Shown here: positions 53,062 to 63,019 of the stretch, piece by piece
How positions within the stretch are numbered: the first letter of the stretch is position 1
Layout of the letters: each line of letters begins with the position of its first letter
The notes under the pieces: model-generated
Told to the model about the DNA's origin: nothing
The model's input: the letters and a program-made list of their open reading frames with translations, nothing else
The model's database searches: none
Position numbers and translations under genes: made by a program
From: Collimonas sp. OK412
GTDB taxonomy: Bacteria; Pseudomonadota; Gammaproteobacteria; Burkholderiales; Burkholderiaceae_D
Assembly: GCF_900112135.1 (NCBI RefSeq)
Contig: NZ_FOLC01000007.1
Span: 62,001 to 126,000, forward strand
Length of the DNA: 64,000 nucleotides
Direction of reading: 5' to 3'

Positions 53062-54546
53062 ATGAAATATTCAGATTTACGTGATTTTATTGTCAAATTG
53101 GAACAGATTGGTGAGCTGAAACGCGTTTCGACGCCGATTTCACCCTATTTGGAGATGACGGAAATCTGCGATCGCACTTTGCGGGCAGGCGGCCCGGCGC
53201 TCCTTTTTGAAAATCCGGTCGGACATTCGATACCTGTGCTAGGCAATCTGTTCGGCACGCCGCGCCGCGTTGCGCTTGGCATGGGAGCCGACGATGTCAG
53301 CGAATTGCGGCGCATCGGCCATGTGCTGGCGATGCTGAAAGAGCCCGAGCCGCCGAAAGGTTTCAAAGATATCCTCGGCCTCGGCACCCTGGTCAAATCG
53401 TTGTGGGACATGGCGCCCAAGGAGCATCGTTCGGCGCCGTGCCAGGACATCGTCTGGGAAGGCAACGACGTCGACCTTGCCCGGCTGCCGATCCAGCACT
53501 GCTGGCCAGGCGATGTCGCGCCGCTGATTACCTGGGGCCTGGTGATTACCAAAGGACCGCACAAGAAGCGCCAGAACCTTGGCATCTACCGCCAGCAGGT
53601 CCTCGGCCGCAACAAGGTGATCATGCGCTGGCTGGCGCATCGCGGCGGCGCGCTCGATTTCCGCGAGCACGCGATTGCAACCGGCGGCAAGCCGTATCCG
53701 GTGGCGGTAGCGCTCGGCGCCGACCCCGCTACTATATTAGGTGCGGTGACGCCGGTGCCGGACAGCCTGTCCGAATACCAGTTCGCCGGCCTGCTGCGCG
53801 GCAGCCGTACCGAGCTGGTCAAGGCCATCGGCAGCGAGCTGCGGGTGCCGGCGTCGGCCGAGATCGTGCTGGAAGGGCATATCAATCCCGACCCGTCCCA
53901 TCCGTCCGGTTATGAAATGGCGCTGGAAGGGCCATACGGCGACCATACCGGCTATTACAATGAGCAGGACTGGTTCCCGGTATTTACCATCGACCGCATC
54001 ACGATGCGCAAGTCGCCGATTTATCACTCTACGTATACAGGCAAGCCGCCGGACGAGCCGGCGGTGCTCGGCGTGGCGTTGAACGAAGTGTTCATCCCCT
54101 TGCTGCAAAAGCAGTTTTCCGAAATCACCGATTTCTATCTGCCGCCGGAAGGCTGCAGCTACCGCATGGCGGTGGTGCAGATGAAGAAGGCGTATGCCGG
54201 CCATGCCAAGCGGGTGATGTTCGGCGTCTGGAGCTTCTTGCGCCAGTTCATGTATACCAAGTTCATCGTGGTGGTCGATGAAGATGTCAACATCCGCGAC
54301 TGGAATGAAGTGATCTGGGCGATCACTACCCGGGTCGATCCGATCCGCGACACCACGATAGTGGACAACACGCCAATCGATTATCTCGATTTCGCCTCCC
54401 CGGTCAGCGGCCTGGGCAGCAAGATGGGGATCGACGCCACCAACAAGTGGCCGGGTGAAACCAGCCGCGAGTGGGGGCGCACCATCAGCATGTCGGTTGA
54501 GGTGAAGACGCGCGTCGACCAGATCTGGCAGGAACTGGGCATATAA
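53062..54546 (+). CDS. ubiD: UbiD-family 3-octaprenyl-4-hydroxybenzoate decarboxylase
   Basis: A 494-aa prenylated-FMN-dependent decarboxylase of ubiquinone biosynthesis. It begins [20 protein letters not shown], with GPALLFENP, the conserved prFMN/metal region [19 protein letters not shown] and HRGGALDF, catalytic ExxR-ExE-type residues near ILEGHINPD (here [11 protein letters not shown]), and [11 protein letters not shown]. The C-terminus (NDWNEVIW, here [12 protein letters not shown]) matches UbiD. The cofactor-making UbiX is not in the window. AT-rich promoter region upstream; the SRP RNA gene follows. Confidence 0.95.
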   Translation: MKYSDLRDFIVKLEQIGELKRVSTPISPYLEMTEICDRTLRAGGPALLFENPVGHSIPVLGNLFGTPRRVALGMGADDVSELRRIGHVLAMLKEPEPPKGFKDILGLGTLVKSLWDMAPKEHRSAPCQDIVWEGNDVDLARLPIQHCWPGDVAPLITWGLVITKGPHKKRQNLGIYRQQVLGRNKVIMRWLAHRGGALDFREHAIATGGKPYPVAVALGADPATILGAVTPVPDSLSEYQFAGLLRGSRTELVKAIGSELRVPASAEIVLEGHINPDPSHPSGYEMALEGPYGDHTGYYNEQDWFPVFTIDRITMRKSPIYHSTYTGKPPDEPAVLGVALNEVFIPLLQKQFSEITDFYLPPEGCSYRMAVVQMKKAYAGHAKRVMFGVWSFLRQFMYTKFIVVVDEDVNIRDWNEVIWAITTRVDPIRDTTIVDNTPIDYLDFASPVSGLGSKMGIDATNKWPGETSREWGRTISMSVEVKTRVDQIWQELGI

Positions 54547-54647
54547 AACGAGGCTTGTTAGGCTGGGTTTGCCGGCGGTGCCGGCAGAAAATGGCGGCAG
54601 GGATGAAAAAGCCCTGCCAGCAATGCCGCAATGCGGTACAATTCACC

Positions 54648-54748
54648 CCGGCGGGCCCCTGCGCATTGTGGCGTGGTCAACCTGGTCAGGTCGGGAACGA
54701 AGCAGCCACAGCCATTTCCTGCAAGTGCCGCAGACAAGGCTCGCCTCT
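54648..54748 (+). ncRNA. ffs: 4.5S signal recognition particle RNA
   Basis: The apical signature GGTCAGGTCGGGAACGAAGC with AGCC after it matches the conserved SRP RNA domain IV loop that binds Ffh. The ends pair: GGCGGGCC near 54650 with GGCTCGCC at 54738-54745, and CTGCG with CGCAG inside. About 100 nt, the usual bacterial length. A promoter is visible upstream: TACAAT at 54637-54642 and CTGCCA at 54614-54619, 17 bp apart. The exact ends are estimated from pairing. Confidence 0.9.
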
Positions 54749-54842
54749 ACCCTCTAGTTATTTCCGTATTACTCCCCACGTTCGTCTTCGCGATTGCCGT
54801 TTATTCATGGCAAGCGTCACCATCCGTGCAAGCCCGAGCTTG

Positions 54843-56240
54843 TCAAGGCAGCATCGCTGCGCCGGCAGGAATGCTGAAGCCTATCGTTGTCGTACCGTCC
54901 GTGCTGTCGGCAAACACGCCGCCGCCATGCATCTTGGCGATTGCCTTGACAATCGCCAATCCCAGGCCATGGCCGTGCAGCTGGCTCTGGTCCTTGTCGT
55001 TGCGGGCGGCGTCGACCCGGTAAAAACGATCGAACAGGCGCGGCAGATGGCTGTCGGCAATCGGCTTGCCCGGGTTCGACACGGCAATCCTGATCACCTC
55101 GGGCTGCTGCGTGATCGTCACCGCAATGGCGGCGCCGGGATTGGAATGCTGGATCGCGTTATGCAGCAGGTTGCTCATCGCGCGCTTGAACAGCGAGGTT
55201 TCGATGGAGGCTTCGGCATTCACGTCACCGGCCACTTTCACCGTCATTTTCGAATCGTCCAGGAGAAACTCAAAAAACTCCACGGTCTTGCCGATTTCCT
55301 GCGCAATCGAAGTGCGCACCAGGCTGGTGGCGGCCTCGCCCTGGTCGGCGCGCGCCAGGAACAGCATGTCGTTGATGATGGAGCGCAGGCGCTCAAGCTC
55401 TTCCAGGTTCGATTGCAGCACTTCCTCGAACTGCGGCGCGGTGCGTTGCCGCGACAGCGCTACCTGGGTTTCGCCGATCAGGTTGGCCAGCGGCGTGCGC
55501 AGCTCATGGGCGACATCGGCATTGAAGGCTTCCAGCTGGTTGTAGGCGCCTTCCATGCGCTCCAGCACGCCGTTGAAGGCAATCGTCAGGTCCGACAGCT
55601 CGCCCGGCAGCGGCGAAATCTGCAAGCGTTGCGACAAGGTCCTGGGCCCCAGCGATTGCGCGGCGCTGGACAGTTGTTTCAACGGCCGCAAACCGACTTG
55701 CGCGATCCAGTAGCCAAGCAGCATGACCAGCAGCACGCCCAGCAGGGACAGGCCGACCAGCGCAATCATGAAGGCATGCAAGGTGTGCATGTAAGGCGCG
55801 GCGTCGACCGCCACGATCAGGCGCACCGCAGGCCGTTCCTGGAACGGCTCGATGGTGCCTACCATGGTGTGCAGCGGGTATTCGCGGCCGTGCAGCGTCA
55901 TGATGCCCATGCCGTTCGGATTGCGGTCCAGCTGCTCGACGTCGGCCAGGCCTTTGCCGTACTGGAAGCGGGGATCGTCGCTTAGCACCCAGTAACGGAT
56001 GCTGCCGTCGGCCGGTGTCAGGGTGTCCAGCTTGGCTTGCACCCGCGGCCAGCGGACCGGATCGCCGTTGTGGCCGATCATGTAGCGGGTATCGAGGAAA
56101 CGCGTGTTGAGTTCGTCTTGCTGGTGGCGCGCCAGCTCGCGTTGCAGCACGCCATACAGCGCGCTGCCGATCAGGGAAAAAATCAGCAGCGCCGCCAGCG
56201 CGAACATCGCCACCAGGCGTACGGTGATGGAACGTTTCAT
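54843..56240 (-). CDS. Heavy-metal-type sensor histidine kinase (CusS/IrlS-like)
   Basis: A 465-aa inner-membrane kinase. Membrane segments lie at about residues 8-30 and 156-178, with a 125-residue periplasmic domain between. HAMP is followed by His245 in [20 protein letters not shown], the N box [10 protein letters not shown], and G2 [13 protein letters not shown]. The phrase [14 protein letters not shown] is characteristic of the CusS/IrlS group. The start overlaps the regulator stop (ATGA). Downstream of an RND efflux operon, which it probably controls. The signal may be a metal such as Cu or a drug; unproven. Confidence 0.88.
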   Translation of the reverse strand: MKRSITVRLVAMFALAALLIFSLIGSALYGVLQRELARHQQDELNTRFLDTRYMIGHNGDPVRWPRVQAKLDTLTPADGSIRYWVLSDDPRFQYGKGLADVEQLDRNPNGMGIMTLHGREYPLHTMVGTIEPFQERPAVRLIVAVDAAPYMHTLHAFMIALVGLSLLGVLLVMLLGYWIAQVGLRPLKQLSSAAQSLGPRTLSQRLQISPLPGELSDLTIAFNGVLERMEGAYNQLEAFNADVAHELRTPLANLIGETQVALSRQRTAPQFEEVLQSNLEELERLRSIINDMLFLARADQGEAATSLVRTSIAQEIGKTVEFFEFLLDDSKMTVKVAGDVNAEASIETSLFKRAMSNLLHNAIQHSNPGAAIAVTITQQPEVIRIAVSNPGKPIADSHLPRLFDRFYRVDAARNDKDQSQLHGHGLGLAIVKAIAKMHGGGVFADSTDGTTTIGFSIPAGAAMLP

Positions 56241-56926
56241 TCGCTGCTCTCCTGGAGAGTGCGCGGTTCCAGCACATAACCCATGCCGCGTATCGTATGC
56301 AGCAGCTTGGGGCTGAACGGCGTGTCGATCTTGGCGCGCAAACGCTTGATGGCGACTTCGACGACGTTGGTGTTGCTGTCGAAATTCATGTCCCAGACCA
56401 GCTCGGCGATTGCGGTCTTGGACAGGATTTCACCCTGGCGCCGCGCCAGCACCGCCAGCAGCGAGAATTCCTTGGCGGTGAGGTCGATGCGGATGTTGGC
56501 GCGATACGCCTTGCGGCTGATCAGGTCGATTTGCAGGTCGGCAATCCGCAGCTGCGCCGGCTCGAAGGCGCGGCCGCGCCGGGTCAGCGCCTGCAGCCGC
56601 GCCAGCAGTTCGAGGAAGGAAAACGGTTTCACCAGGTAGTCGTCGGCGCCGCCTTGCAAGCCTTTGATGCGGTCTTCCACGCGATCGCGCGCGGTCAGCA
56701 TGATGACCGGAGTCTGCTTGATGGCGCGCAAGGCGTGCAGGACCGTAAAACCGTCTATGCCGGGCAGCATGACGTCGAGCACGATGACGTCGTAGTCGTG
56801 CTCCAGCGCCAGGTGCTGGCCATCGGTTCCATTGTGCGCAACGTCGACCGCGCAACCCTGCTCGGTCAGGCCCTTGCACAGGTAATCGGCTGTCTTCAGT
56901 TCGTCTTCGACGATCAGGATCTTCAT
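56237..56926 (-). CDS. OmpR-family response regulator (CusR-like)
   Basis: A 229-aa response regulator. The receiver domain has VEDE, phospho-acceptor Asp51 ([13 protein letters not shown]), Thr in LTARDR and Lys in VKPFSFLEL. The winged helix reads [18 protein letters not shown] and [13 protein letters not shown], typical of CusR/CopR/IrlR. It follows the RND pump gene by 104 bases on the same strand and precedes the kinase, so efflux and regulation genes may share a transcript. Confidence 0.9.
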   Translation of the reverse strand: MKILIVEDELKTADYLCKGLTEQGCAVDVAHNGTDGQHLALEHDYDVIVLDVMLPGIDGFTVLHALRAIKQTPVIMLTARDRVEDRIKGLQGGADDYLVKPFSFLELLARLQALTRRGRAFEPAQLRIADLQIDLISRKAYRANIRIDLTAKEFSLLAVLARRQGEILSKTAIAELVWDMNFDSNTNVVEVAIKRLRAKIDTPFSPKLLHTIRGMGYVLEPRTLQESSE

Positions 56927-57030
56927 GTGTAGCCTGTCTCCTGGCTAGTTTCCCGCATGCCGGCACTGTGCCGATATGCAGGAGGATGTTTCATTGCCTG
57001 CATTATATTTGTCGCGTTACCTTGAATTTA

Positions 57031-60000
57031 TCATGCAGCAGCCTTGCGGGCCGCCTTGCGCGCCTGCCGCGCTTCCTTGCGCCGCATGTACCAGTAGTGG
57101 GCGCGGTCCAGGTACAGGTAAACCACCGGTGTCGTGAACAAGGTCAGCGCCTGCGACAGCACCAGGCCGCCCACCATGGCATAACCCAGCGGCCGCCGCA
57201 ATTCGGAGCCGGCGCCATGGCCCAGCATCAGCGGCAAGCCGCTCAGCAGGGCGCACATGGTGGTCATCATGATCGGGCGGAAGCGCAGCAGGCAAGCCTG
57301 GTAAATCGCTTCTTCGGGCTTCATGCCGTGCTGCCGTTCCGCCGTCAGCGCAAAGTCGATCATCATGATGCCGTTCTTCTTGACGATGCCGATCAGCAGG
57401 ATGATGCCGATCAGGGCGATCACGCTCAGGTCGTAACCGCCCATCATCAGGATCAGCAGGGCGCCGACGCCGGCCGACGGCAAGGTCGACAAGATCGTCA
57501 GCGGATGGATATAACTTTCATACAGCAGTCCAAGCACGATATACACCGCAACCAGCGCCGCCGCAATCAGGTAGGGCTGCGACGACAGCGAATCGCCGAA
57601 CGCCTTGGCCGTACCCTGGAAAGCGCCGGTCAGGGTGGTTGGCACGCCCATCTCGCTCTGCGCCTTCTGGATAGCCTCGACCGCCTCGCCCAGCGCCACG
57701 TTCGGCGCCAGGTTGAAGGAAATCGTCACTGCCGGGAACTGGCCTTGGTGGCTGATCGACAGGTACGAAGTCTTGCTGGTGTCGATGGTGACAAAGGTCG
57801 ACAGCGGGACTTGCTGGCCAGTCACCGGCGAGGTCAGGTAGAGCTTGTTGAACAGTTCCGGATCTTCCTGCAGCTTGGGCGTGACTTCCAGGATCACGTG
57901 GTAGCTGTTGATCTGGGTGAAGTACTGGGCCACCTGGCGTTGGCCGATGGCGTCGTAGATAGTCGAATCGATCAGCGCCGGCGTGATGCCGAAACTGGAA
58001 GCGCGCGCACGGTCGATGGTCAGGTTGGCGGCGGCGGCGGCATTTTGCTGGTCGGAGGCGACGTCGGTCAGTTGCGGCAGCTGGCGGAAACGGTTCAGCA
58101 GTTTCGGCGCCCAGACGTTCAGTTCATCCAGGTTGGAGTCGGTCACCGTGTACTGGTACTGGGTGCGCGACAGGCGGCCGCCGACGTTGATATCCTGGCC
58201 TGCCTGCAGGAACAGGTTGACCCCTTGCACCTTGGCCAGCTGCGGCCGCAGGCGCGTGATGATTTCATCGGCGCTGGCGGTGCGTCCTTCGTCCTTCGGT
58301 TTCAGGCTGATGAAGAAATTGCCGGTGTTGAAGGTGTTGCCGCCGCCGCTCATGCCGAAGCCGGTCACGTCCGGATCCTTGCGCACCACGTCAGCCAGGG
58401 CCAGCATGCGCTTGTTCATCGAAACAAAGGAAGAGTCCTGCGCCGATTCGGCAAAGCCGTAGACGAAGCCGGTGTCCTGTTGCGGAAAGAAGCCCTTCGG
58501 GATGACGATGAACAGCACCACGGTGGCAGCCATGGTGGCGAAGAACACCATCAGGGTGACGAATTGATGGCGCAGCACCACATTCAGGCCGCGTTTGTAG
58601 CCGTTCAGCATGGCGTCGAAACCGCGTTCGAACATCTGGTACATGCGGCCATGCGATTCAGCCGTATGCGATTTAAGGAAGCGCGAGCAGAGCATCGGCG
58701 TCAAGGTCAGCGAAATCACCACCGAGACTGCGATCGTCAGCGTCACGGTGATCGCAAATTCGCGGAACAGGCGGCCGACGATGCCGCCCATCAGCAGCAG
58801 CGGAATGAACACCGCCACCAGCGAGACCGAAATCGAGATAATCGTGAAGCCGATTTCGCTTGCCCCCTTGTAGGCCGCTTCCATCGGCGGCATGCCTTCT
58901 TCGACGTAGCGGTAGATATTCTCCAGCATCACGATCGCATCGTCGACCACGAAGCCCACCGCGATGGTAAGCGCCATCAGCGACAGGTTGTCGAGGCTGA
59001 AGCCGAGCAGGAACATGACGCCGGCAGTGCCGAGCAGCGCCAGCGGCACGGTCACGCTCGGGATCAGGGTGGCGGGGACGTTGCGCAGGAACAGGAAAAT
59101 CACCAGCACCACCAGGGCGATGGTCAGCACCAGCGTGAATTCGACGTCGGCGACCGAAGCGCGGATGGTCTGGGTACGGTCGATCAGTGTGTTGACGTGC
59201 ACCGTCGGCGGGATTGCCGCTTGCAGGCGCGGCAGGGCAGCCTTGATGCGGTCCACGGTTTCGATCACGTTGGCGCCCGGCTGCTTGGTGATCGCCAGCA
59301 CGATCGAACGGCCGTTGGTAATCGTGTTGCCGGCCGGCGCGGCGGCGCCGGCGTAGGCCCAGCCGGCGACCTTCAGGTTTTCCGCGGCATCGACGGCGAC
59401 GCCGACATCGCGCACCCTGATCGGCGCACCATTCTTGTAGGCCAGCACCATGTCGTTCCACGGTTCAGCGCTCAGCAGCTGGTCGTTGGTGTACACGGTA
59501 AAGCTTTGCTTGGCGCCGTCCACCGTGCCTTTGGGCTGGTTGACGGTGAGGCTGGCGATCACGCCCCTGATATCTTCCAGGCTGATGCCTATCGCCGTCA
59601 GCTTGGTCGGGTCGACCTGGATCCGGACCGACGGCTTTTGCACGCCGCCGATATTCACCAGCCCGACGCCGGGAATCTGCGAAATCTGCTGCGCCAGGAT
59701 ATTGTCGGCATAGTCATTCACCTGGATCAGCGGCAACGCGTCCGATTGCACCGCCATCACCAGGATCGGCGAGTCGGCAGGATTCACCTTGCGGAAGGTC
59801 GGCGGACTCGGCAGGTTGGCCGGCAGCTGGCCGCTGGCGGCGGTGATCGCTGCCTGCACGTCGAGCGCTGCGGCGTCGATGCTGCGGTTGAGGTCGAACT
59901 GCAGCGTGATCTGGGTAGAACCGAGCGAGCTGGTCGAAGTCATTTGCGACAGGCCGGCGATCAGGGAAAACTGCCGCTCCAGCGGCTGCGCCACGCTCGA

Positions 60001-60180
60001 CGCCATGGTTTCCGGATTGCCGCCGGGCAGGTTGGCGGAGACCTGGATCGTCGGGAAGTCGACCTGCGGCAGCGGCGCCACCGGCAGCAGCGGCCACACC
60101 GCGGCGCCGATCAGGAAAATCGCGATGGCGAGCAGCGTGGTGCCGATCGGCCGTTTGATGAAAGTCGCGGAGATGCTCAT
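57031..60180 (-). CDS. RND multidrug efflux transporter (MdtB/MdtC-like)
   Basis: A 1049-aa inner-membrane proton/drug antiporter with twelve expected membrane segments. It begins MSISATFIKRPIGTTLLAIA. The TM4 proton-relay pair is in GFVVDDAIVMLENIYRY, and duplicated motifs GIILLIGIVKKNGIMMIDFA and RFRPIMMTTMCALLSGLPL are present. The HAE1-family layout and MdtC-like segments (NADPPLYVN-type loops not seen) favour drugs over metals, since the CusA metal-relay Met cluster is not obvious. It overlaps the adaptor gene by four bases. Confidence 0.92.
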   Translation of the reverse strand: MSISATFIKRPIGTTLLAIAIFLIGAAVWPLLPVAPLPQVDFPTIQVSANLPGGNPETMASSVAQPLERQFSLIAGLSQMTSTSSLGSTQITLQFDLNRSIDAAALDVQAAITAASGQLPANLPSPPTFRKVNPADSPILVMAVQSDALPLIQVNDYADNILAQQISQIPGVGLVNIGGVQKPSVRIQVDPTKLTAIGISLEDIRGVIASLTVNQPKGTVDGAKQSFTVYTNDQLLSAEPWNDMVLAYKNGAPIRVRDVGVAVDAAENLKVAGWAYAGAAAPAGNTITNGRSIVLAITKQPGANVIETVDRIKAALPRLQAAIPPTVHVNTLIDRTQTIRASVADVEFTLVLTIALVVLVIFLFLRNVPATLIPSVTVPLALLGTAGVMFLLGFSLDNLSLMALTIAVGFVVDDAIVMLENIYRYVEEGMPPMEAAYKGASEIGFTIISISVSLVAVFIPLLLMGGIVGRLFREFAITVTLTIAVSVVISLTLTPMLCSRFLKSHTAESHGRMYQMFERGFDAMLNGYKRGLNVVLRHQFVTLMVFFATMAATVVLFIVIPKGFFPQQDTGFVYGFAESAQDSSFVSMNKRMLALADVVRKDPDVTGFGMSGGGNTFNTGNFFISLKPKDEGRTASADEIITRLRPQLAKVQGVNLFLQAGQDINVGGRLSRTQYQYTVTDSNLDELNVWAPKLLNRFRQLPQLTDVASDQQNAAAAANLTIDRARASSFGITPALIDSTIYDAIGQRQVAQYFTQINSYHVILEVTPKLQEDPELFNKLYLTSPVTGQQVPLSTFVTIDTSKTSYLSISHQGQFPAVTISFNLAPNVALGEAVEAIQKAQSEMGVPTTLTGAFQGTAKAFGDSLSSQPYLIAAALVAVYIVLGLLYESYIHPLTILSTLPSAGVGALLILMMGGYDLSVIALIGIILLIGIVKKNGIMMIDFALTAERQHGMKPEEAIYQACLLRFRPIMMTTMCALLSGLPLMLGHGAGSELRRPLGYAMVGGLVLSQALTLFTTPVVYLYLDRAHYWYMRRKEARQARKAARKAAA

Positions 60181-61373
60181 TTGCCGGCCTTGCTTGCTTT
60201 TTCTGCCGCGGCTGCAGGAGCGGGGCTAGCCGCGGCGCCGGCGTCCACGATCTTGGCGCCGGGTTTCAGCTTGTACTGGCCGTCGACCACCACTCGCTGT
60301 CCCGCATCCAGTCCCTTGTCGATCACAGCCAGGCCGTCCTGGATATTGGCGACCTGGATCGCCTGTATTTTCACCGTGCTGTCGGCGTTGACGACATACG
60401 CGTAGGTGCCGTCCTGGCTGCGCTGCACTGCCGCCGCCGGCACCGTCAGCGCCTGCTTGCGGTCACCCAGGACCAGCCTGACATTGACATACTGGCCTGG
60501 CCACAATACATGCGAGGGATTCTGGAAAATGCCTTTCAGCTGCACCGTGCCGGTGCTGGTATCGATCTGGTTGTTGAGCAGCGCCAGGTTTCCCTGCGCC
60601 AGCAGGGCGCTGCTGTTGCGCGCATAGGTCAACACGCTGAGCGGCTTCTGGCTGCCGCGCAGGGCGCTGTTGATGCTCTGGAAGGTTTCTTCCGGCAGGG
60701 TGAACACCACCGCGATCGGATCGATCTGGTTGATGACCACCAGGCCGTTGGCGTCCGCGGCATGGACGATATTGCCCGGATCGACCAGGCGCGCGCCGAC
60801 CCGGCCGCTGATCGGCGCCAGGATGCGGGTAAAGCTGAGCTGCACCTTGGCGTAGTTTATCTGCGCTTCATCGGCTTGCACCGCGGCCTGCAGCTGCGTG
60901 ACCTGCGCCCGCGTGGCATCCAGCGTCTGTTGTGTCGCGGCGTCCTGTTGCACCAGCGTGGTGTAACGCTGCAGGTCAAGCCTGGAGTTGGCCAGCTGCG
61001 CCTGGTCCTTGGCTTTTTGCGCGACGGCCTGGTCCAGCTGCGCCTGCAGGGTGCGCGGGTCGATCTGCGCCAGCAGCTGGCCGGCCTTGACGTCCTGGCC
61101 TTCGATAAAACCGACCTTGTCGAGCTGGCCGTCGATGCGGGCCTTGACGGTGACGCTGGCATTCGAAGTAACGGTGCCGACTCCGCTCAGGTACATCGGC
61201 ACATCCTGTTGCGAGACGCTGGCGGTGCTGACCGAGATCGGGCCGGCGGCAGCCTTCGGCGCCGTCTGGGCGTCGGCCTTGTGGACCATGGTCCAGCCGG
61301 CGGCGCCGATCAGGACCAGTATCGCGGCGGTGATCAGCAGCGTGGAACGCGGTTTGGAAAGTGTGGGGGTCAT
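60177..61373 (-). CDS. RND efflux periplasmic adaptor (MdtA-like membrane fusion protein)
   Basis: A 398-aa adaptor linking the RND pump to the outer-membrane channel. An uncleaved N-terminal anchor (LLITAAILVLIGAAGWTMV) is followed by the lipoyl half-motifs (VTVKARIDGQLDKVGFIEGQ), a coiled-coil hairpin (about residues 110-180, rich in Gln/Ala) and the barrel domain (SFTRILAPISGRVGARLVDP, NVRLVLGDRKQALTVPAAAV). The C-terminus is Ala/Pro-rich. No lipobox. Second gene of the operon. Confidence 0.92.
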   Translation of the reverse strand: MTPTLSKPRSTLLITAAILVLIGAAGWTMVHKADAQTAPKAAAGPISVSTASVSQQDVPMYLSGVGTVTSNASVTVKARIDGQLDKVGFIEGQDVKAGQLLAQIDPRTLQAQLDQAVAQKAKDQAQLANSRLDLQRYTTLVQQDAATQQTLDATRAQVTQLQAAVQADEAQINYAKVQLSFTRILAPISGRVGARLVDPGNIVHAADANGLVVINQIDPIAVVFTLPEETFQSINSALRGSQKPLSVLTYARNSSALLAQGNLALLNNQIDTSTGTVQLKGIFQNPSHVLWPGQYVNVRLVLGDRKQALTVPAAAVQRSQDGTYAYVVNADSTVKIQAIQVANIQDGLAVIDKGLDAGQRVVVDGQYKLKPGAKIVDAGAAASPAPAAAAEKASKAGK

Positions 61374-61391
61374 GTTTATCGGCTCGCGGAA

Positions 61392-62879
61392 TTAATCTGT
61401 CGTTTTGTTTGTGTGCTGCGTATCGTTTTGCGCCTGGTCGCCGTTCAGCCGGCTGGCATCCCAGCCGCCGCCAACGGCCTTGATCAGCGCTACGCTCGCC
61501 AGCAGCTGGCGTCCCAGCAGCTGCACCAGGGTGCGCTCGTTGCTCAGGGCAAGGGTTTGCGCGGTGACCACGGCCAGGTAAGTCGCGGTGCCGGCGCGAT
61601 ACTGGCTCAGCGCCAGCCGTTCCGCCAGTTGCGAAGCTTGCACCGCCTGCTTCTGGGCGATCGCTTCCTGGTCCAGGACATTGAGCGTGGCCAGGTTGTC
61701 TTCCACTTCCTGGAAGCCGCCCAGCACGGTTTGCTTGTATTGCGCTACCGCGGCGTCGTAGGCGGCGATGGCCTGGTCGCTATGCGCGCGCCGCAGGCCG
61801 CCGTCGAAAATGGTTTCGGCCAGCGCCGCGCCGAGCGACCAGACCCGGCTGGGCGTGTCGAACCACTGGGCCAGGCTGGCGCCATTGAAGCCGCCGCTGG
61901 CGCTCAGGGTCAGCGCCGGGAAAAAGGCCGACTTGGCGACGCCGATATTGGCGTTCGCCTGCGCCACATGGCGTTCGGCGCTGGCGATGTCGGGCCGGCG
62001 TTCCAGCAGGTCGGATGGCAGGCCGGCCGGGACCGGCGGCAAGCCTGCCTGCATCTTGCTCAGCATTTGCGTGTCGGCCGGCAACGCCGCCAGGTTGAAT
62101 CCGGAAGGCGCCTTGCCGGTCAGGATGGCGATTGCATGCTCCAGCTGGCTGCGCTGCGCCTGCAGGTCGATGGCTTGCGCTTCCGCGGTTTTCAGCTGGC
62201 TTTCGGCCAGCGCCACGTCGGAGCGCAGCGCCACGCCGGCGGCATACTGGCTTTGGGTCAGCTGCAGCGAACGGGCGTAGGCAGCCGTGGTGCGCGCATA
62301 CAAATCTTTCAGCAGGTCGGTGATGCGCAGTTGCAGGTAGTCTTGCGCCAGGGTCGCCTGGATGCTGAGGCGGGCGGCAGCCAGGTCGGCTGCGCTGGCC
62401 TGGCTGCCGGCGTCGCCGGCTTCCACCGAGCGCCGCACGCTGCCCCAGATGTCGGGCTCCCAGCTGCCTTGCAGGCCGGCGTTGTAGCTGTTGCCGATTT
62501 TGACGCCACTGGTGTTGCTGCGCGAACGGTCTACCCCGGCGCTGACGCCCGCCGTCGGCCAGAAGCCGGCGCGCGCCGCGTCGCCGGCGGCACGCGCCTG
62601 GCGATACTGGGCCTCTGCCACGCGGATGTTCTGGTTGGCCTGGTTGGCTTGCTGTATCAGGCCGTTCAGGGTGGCGTCGCCATAGACTTCCCACCAGTTG
62701 CTGCTGTCTATCTGTTGCGGCTGCGCCTGTTTCCACGGACCGGTCTCTTTATAGGCGGCGGGCACGTCCATGGCAGGGCGCACGTAATCGGGGCCGACTG
62801 CGCAGCCTGCCAGCGCAAACGCCACCGCGGCAGCCATGACGGCGGCTGAGAAAGTTCTTGGGGGAGGGGGAAAATTCAT
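61392..62879 (-). CDS. RND efflux outer-membrane lipoprotein (NodT/OprM family)
   Basis: A 495-aa TolC-like outer-membrane factor. The lipobox LAGC gives lipidated Cys26; the mature protein starts AVGPDYVRPAMDVP. Repeated TolC-type coiled-coil segments (RVAEAQYRQARAAGDAARAG, QLTQSQYAAGVALRSDVALA) and LPSDLLERRPDIASAERHV are the NodT signature. It is the first gene of the efflux operon, an order less common than adaptor first. A perfect 11-bp inverted repeat lies 23 bases upstream of the start. Confidence 0.92.
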   Translation of the reverse strand: MNFPPPPRTFSAAVMAAAVAFALAGCAVGPDYVRPAMDVPAAYKETGPWKQAQPQQIDSSNWWEVYGDATLNGLIQQANQANQNIRVAEAQYRQARAAGDAARAGFWPTAGVSAGVDRSRSNTSGVKIGNSYNAGLQGSWEPDIWGSVRRSVEAGDAGSQASAADLAAARLSIQATLAQDYLQLRITDLLKDLYARTTAAYARSLQLTQSQYAAGVALRSDVALAESQLKTAEAQAIDLQAQRSQLEHAIAILTGKAPSGFNLAALPADTQMLSKMQAGLPPVPAGLPSDLLERRPDIASAERHVAQANANIGVAKSAFFPALTLSASGGFNGASLAQWFDTPSRVWSLGAALAETIFDGGLRRAHSDQAIAAYDAAVAQYKQTVLGGFQEVEDNLATLNVLDQEAIAQKQAVQASQLAERLALSQYRAGTATYLAVVTAQTLALSNERTLVQLLGRQLLASVALIKAVGGGWDASRLNGDQAQNDTQHTNKTTD

Positions 62880-62901
62880 GAGTCCTGAGCTGACACGTTC
62901 G

Positions 62902-62928
62902 GCACATCGGATGAAATATCCGATGTGC
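62902..62928. repeat. Perfect 11-bp inverted repeat upstream of the efflux operon
   Basis: GCACATCGGAT (62902-62912) and ATCCGATGTGC (62918-62928) are separated by 5 bases. It lies between the MFS gene and the outer-membrane factor gene, with a -35-like TTGACC on its upstream side (minus strand). No T-run follows, so an operator or 5' RNA hairpin is more likely than a terminator. Confidence 0.6.
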
Positions 62929-63019
62929 AGGTCAACAACAAGCGCAGCATCGGACAGTATTTGGAAACACTTTATAGCTTGCTGCGGTACGGGACGCTGT
63001 CGCTAATATGACAATTCTG

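Noticed and set aside
56968-60405. A 1145-codon open frame on the plus strand across the RND pump gene
   Set aside because: It is antisense to the intact RND gene, has a His/Arg/Gln-rich composition typical of shadow frames in GC-rich DNA, and shows no domain.
60510-62849. A 779-codon plus-strand frame across the adaptor and outer-membrane factor genes
   Set aside because: Runs across two real genes on the other strand and encodes Arg/Gly/Ala/Gln-rich sequence without motifs.
62902-62928. Rho-independent terminator of the MFS gene
   Set aside because: The stem is perfect, but no T-run follows it on the minus strand; kept as an inverted repeat of unknown role.
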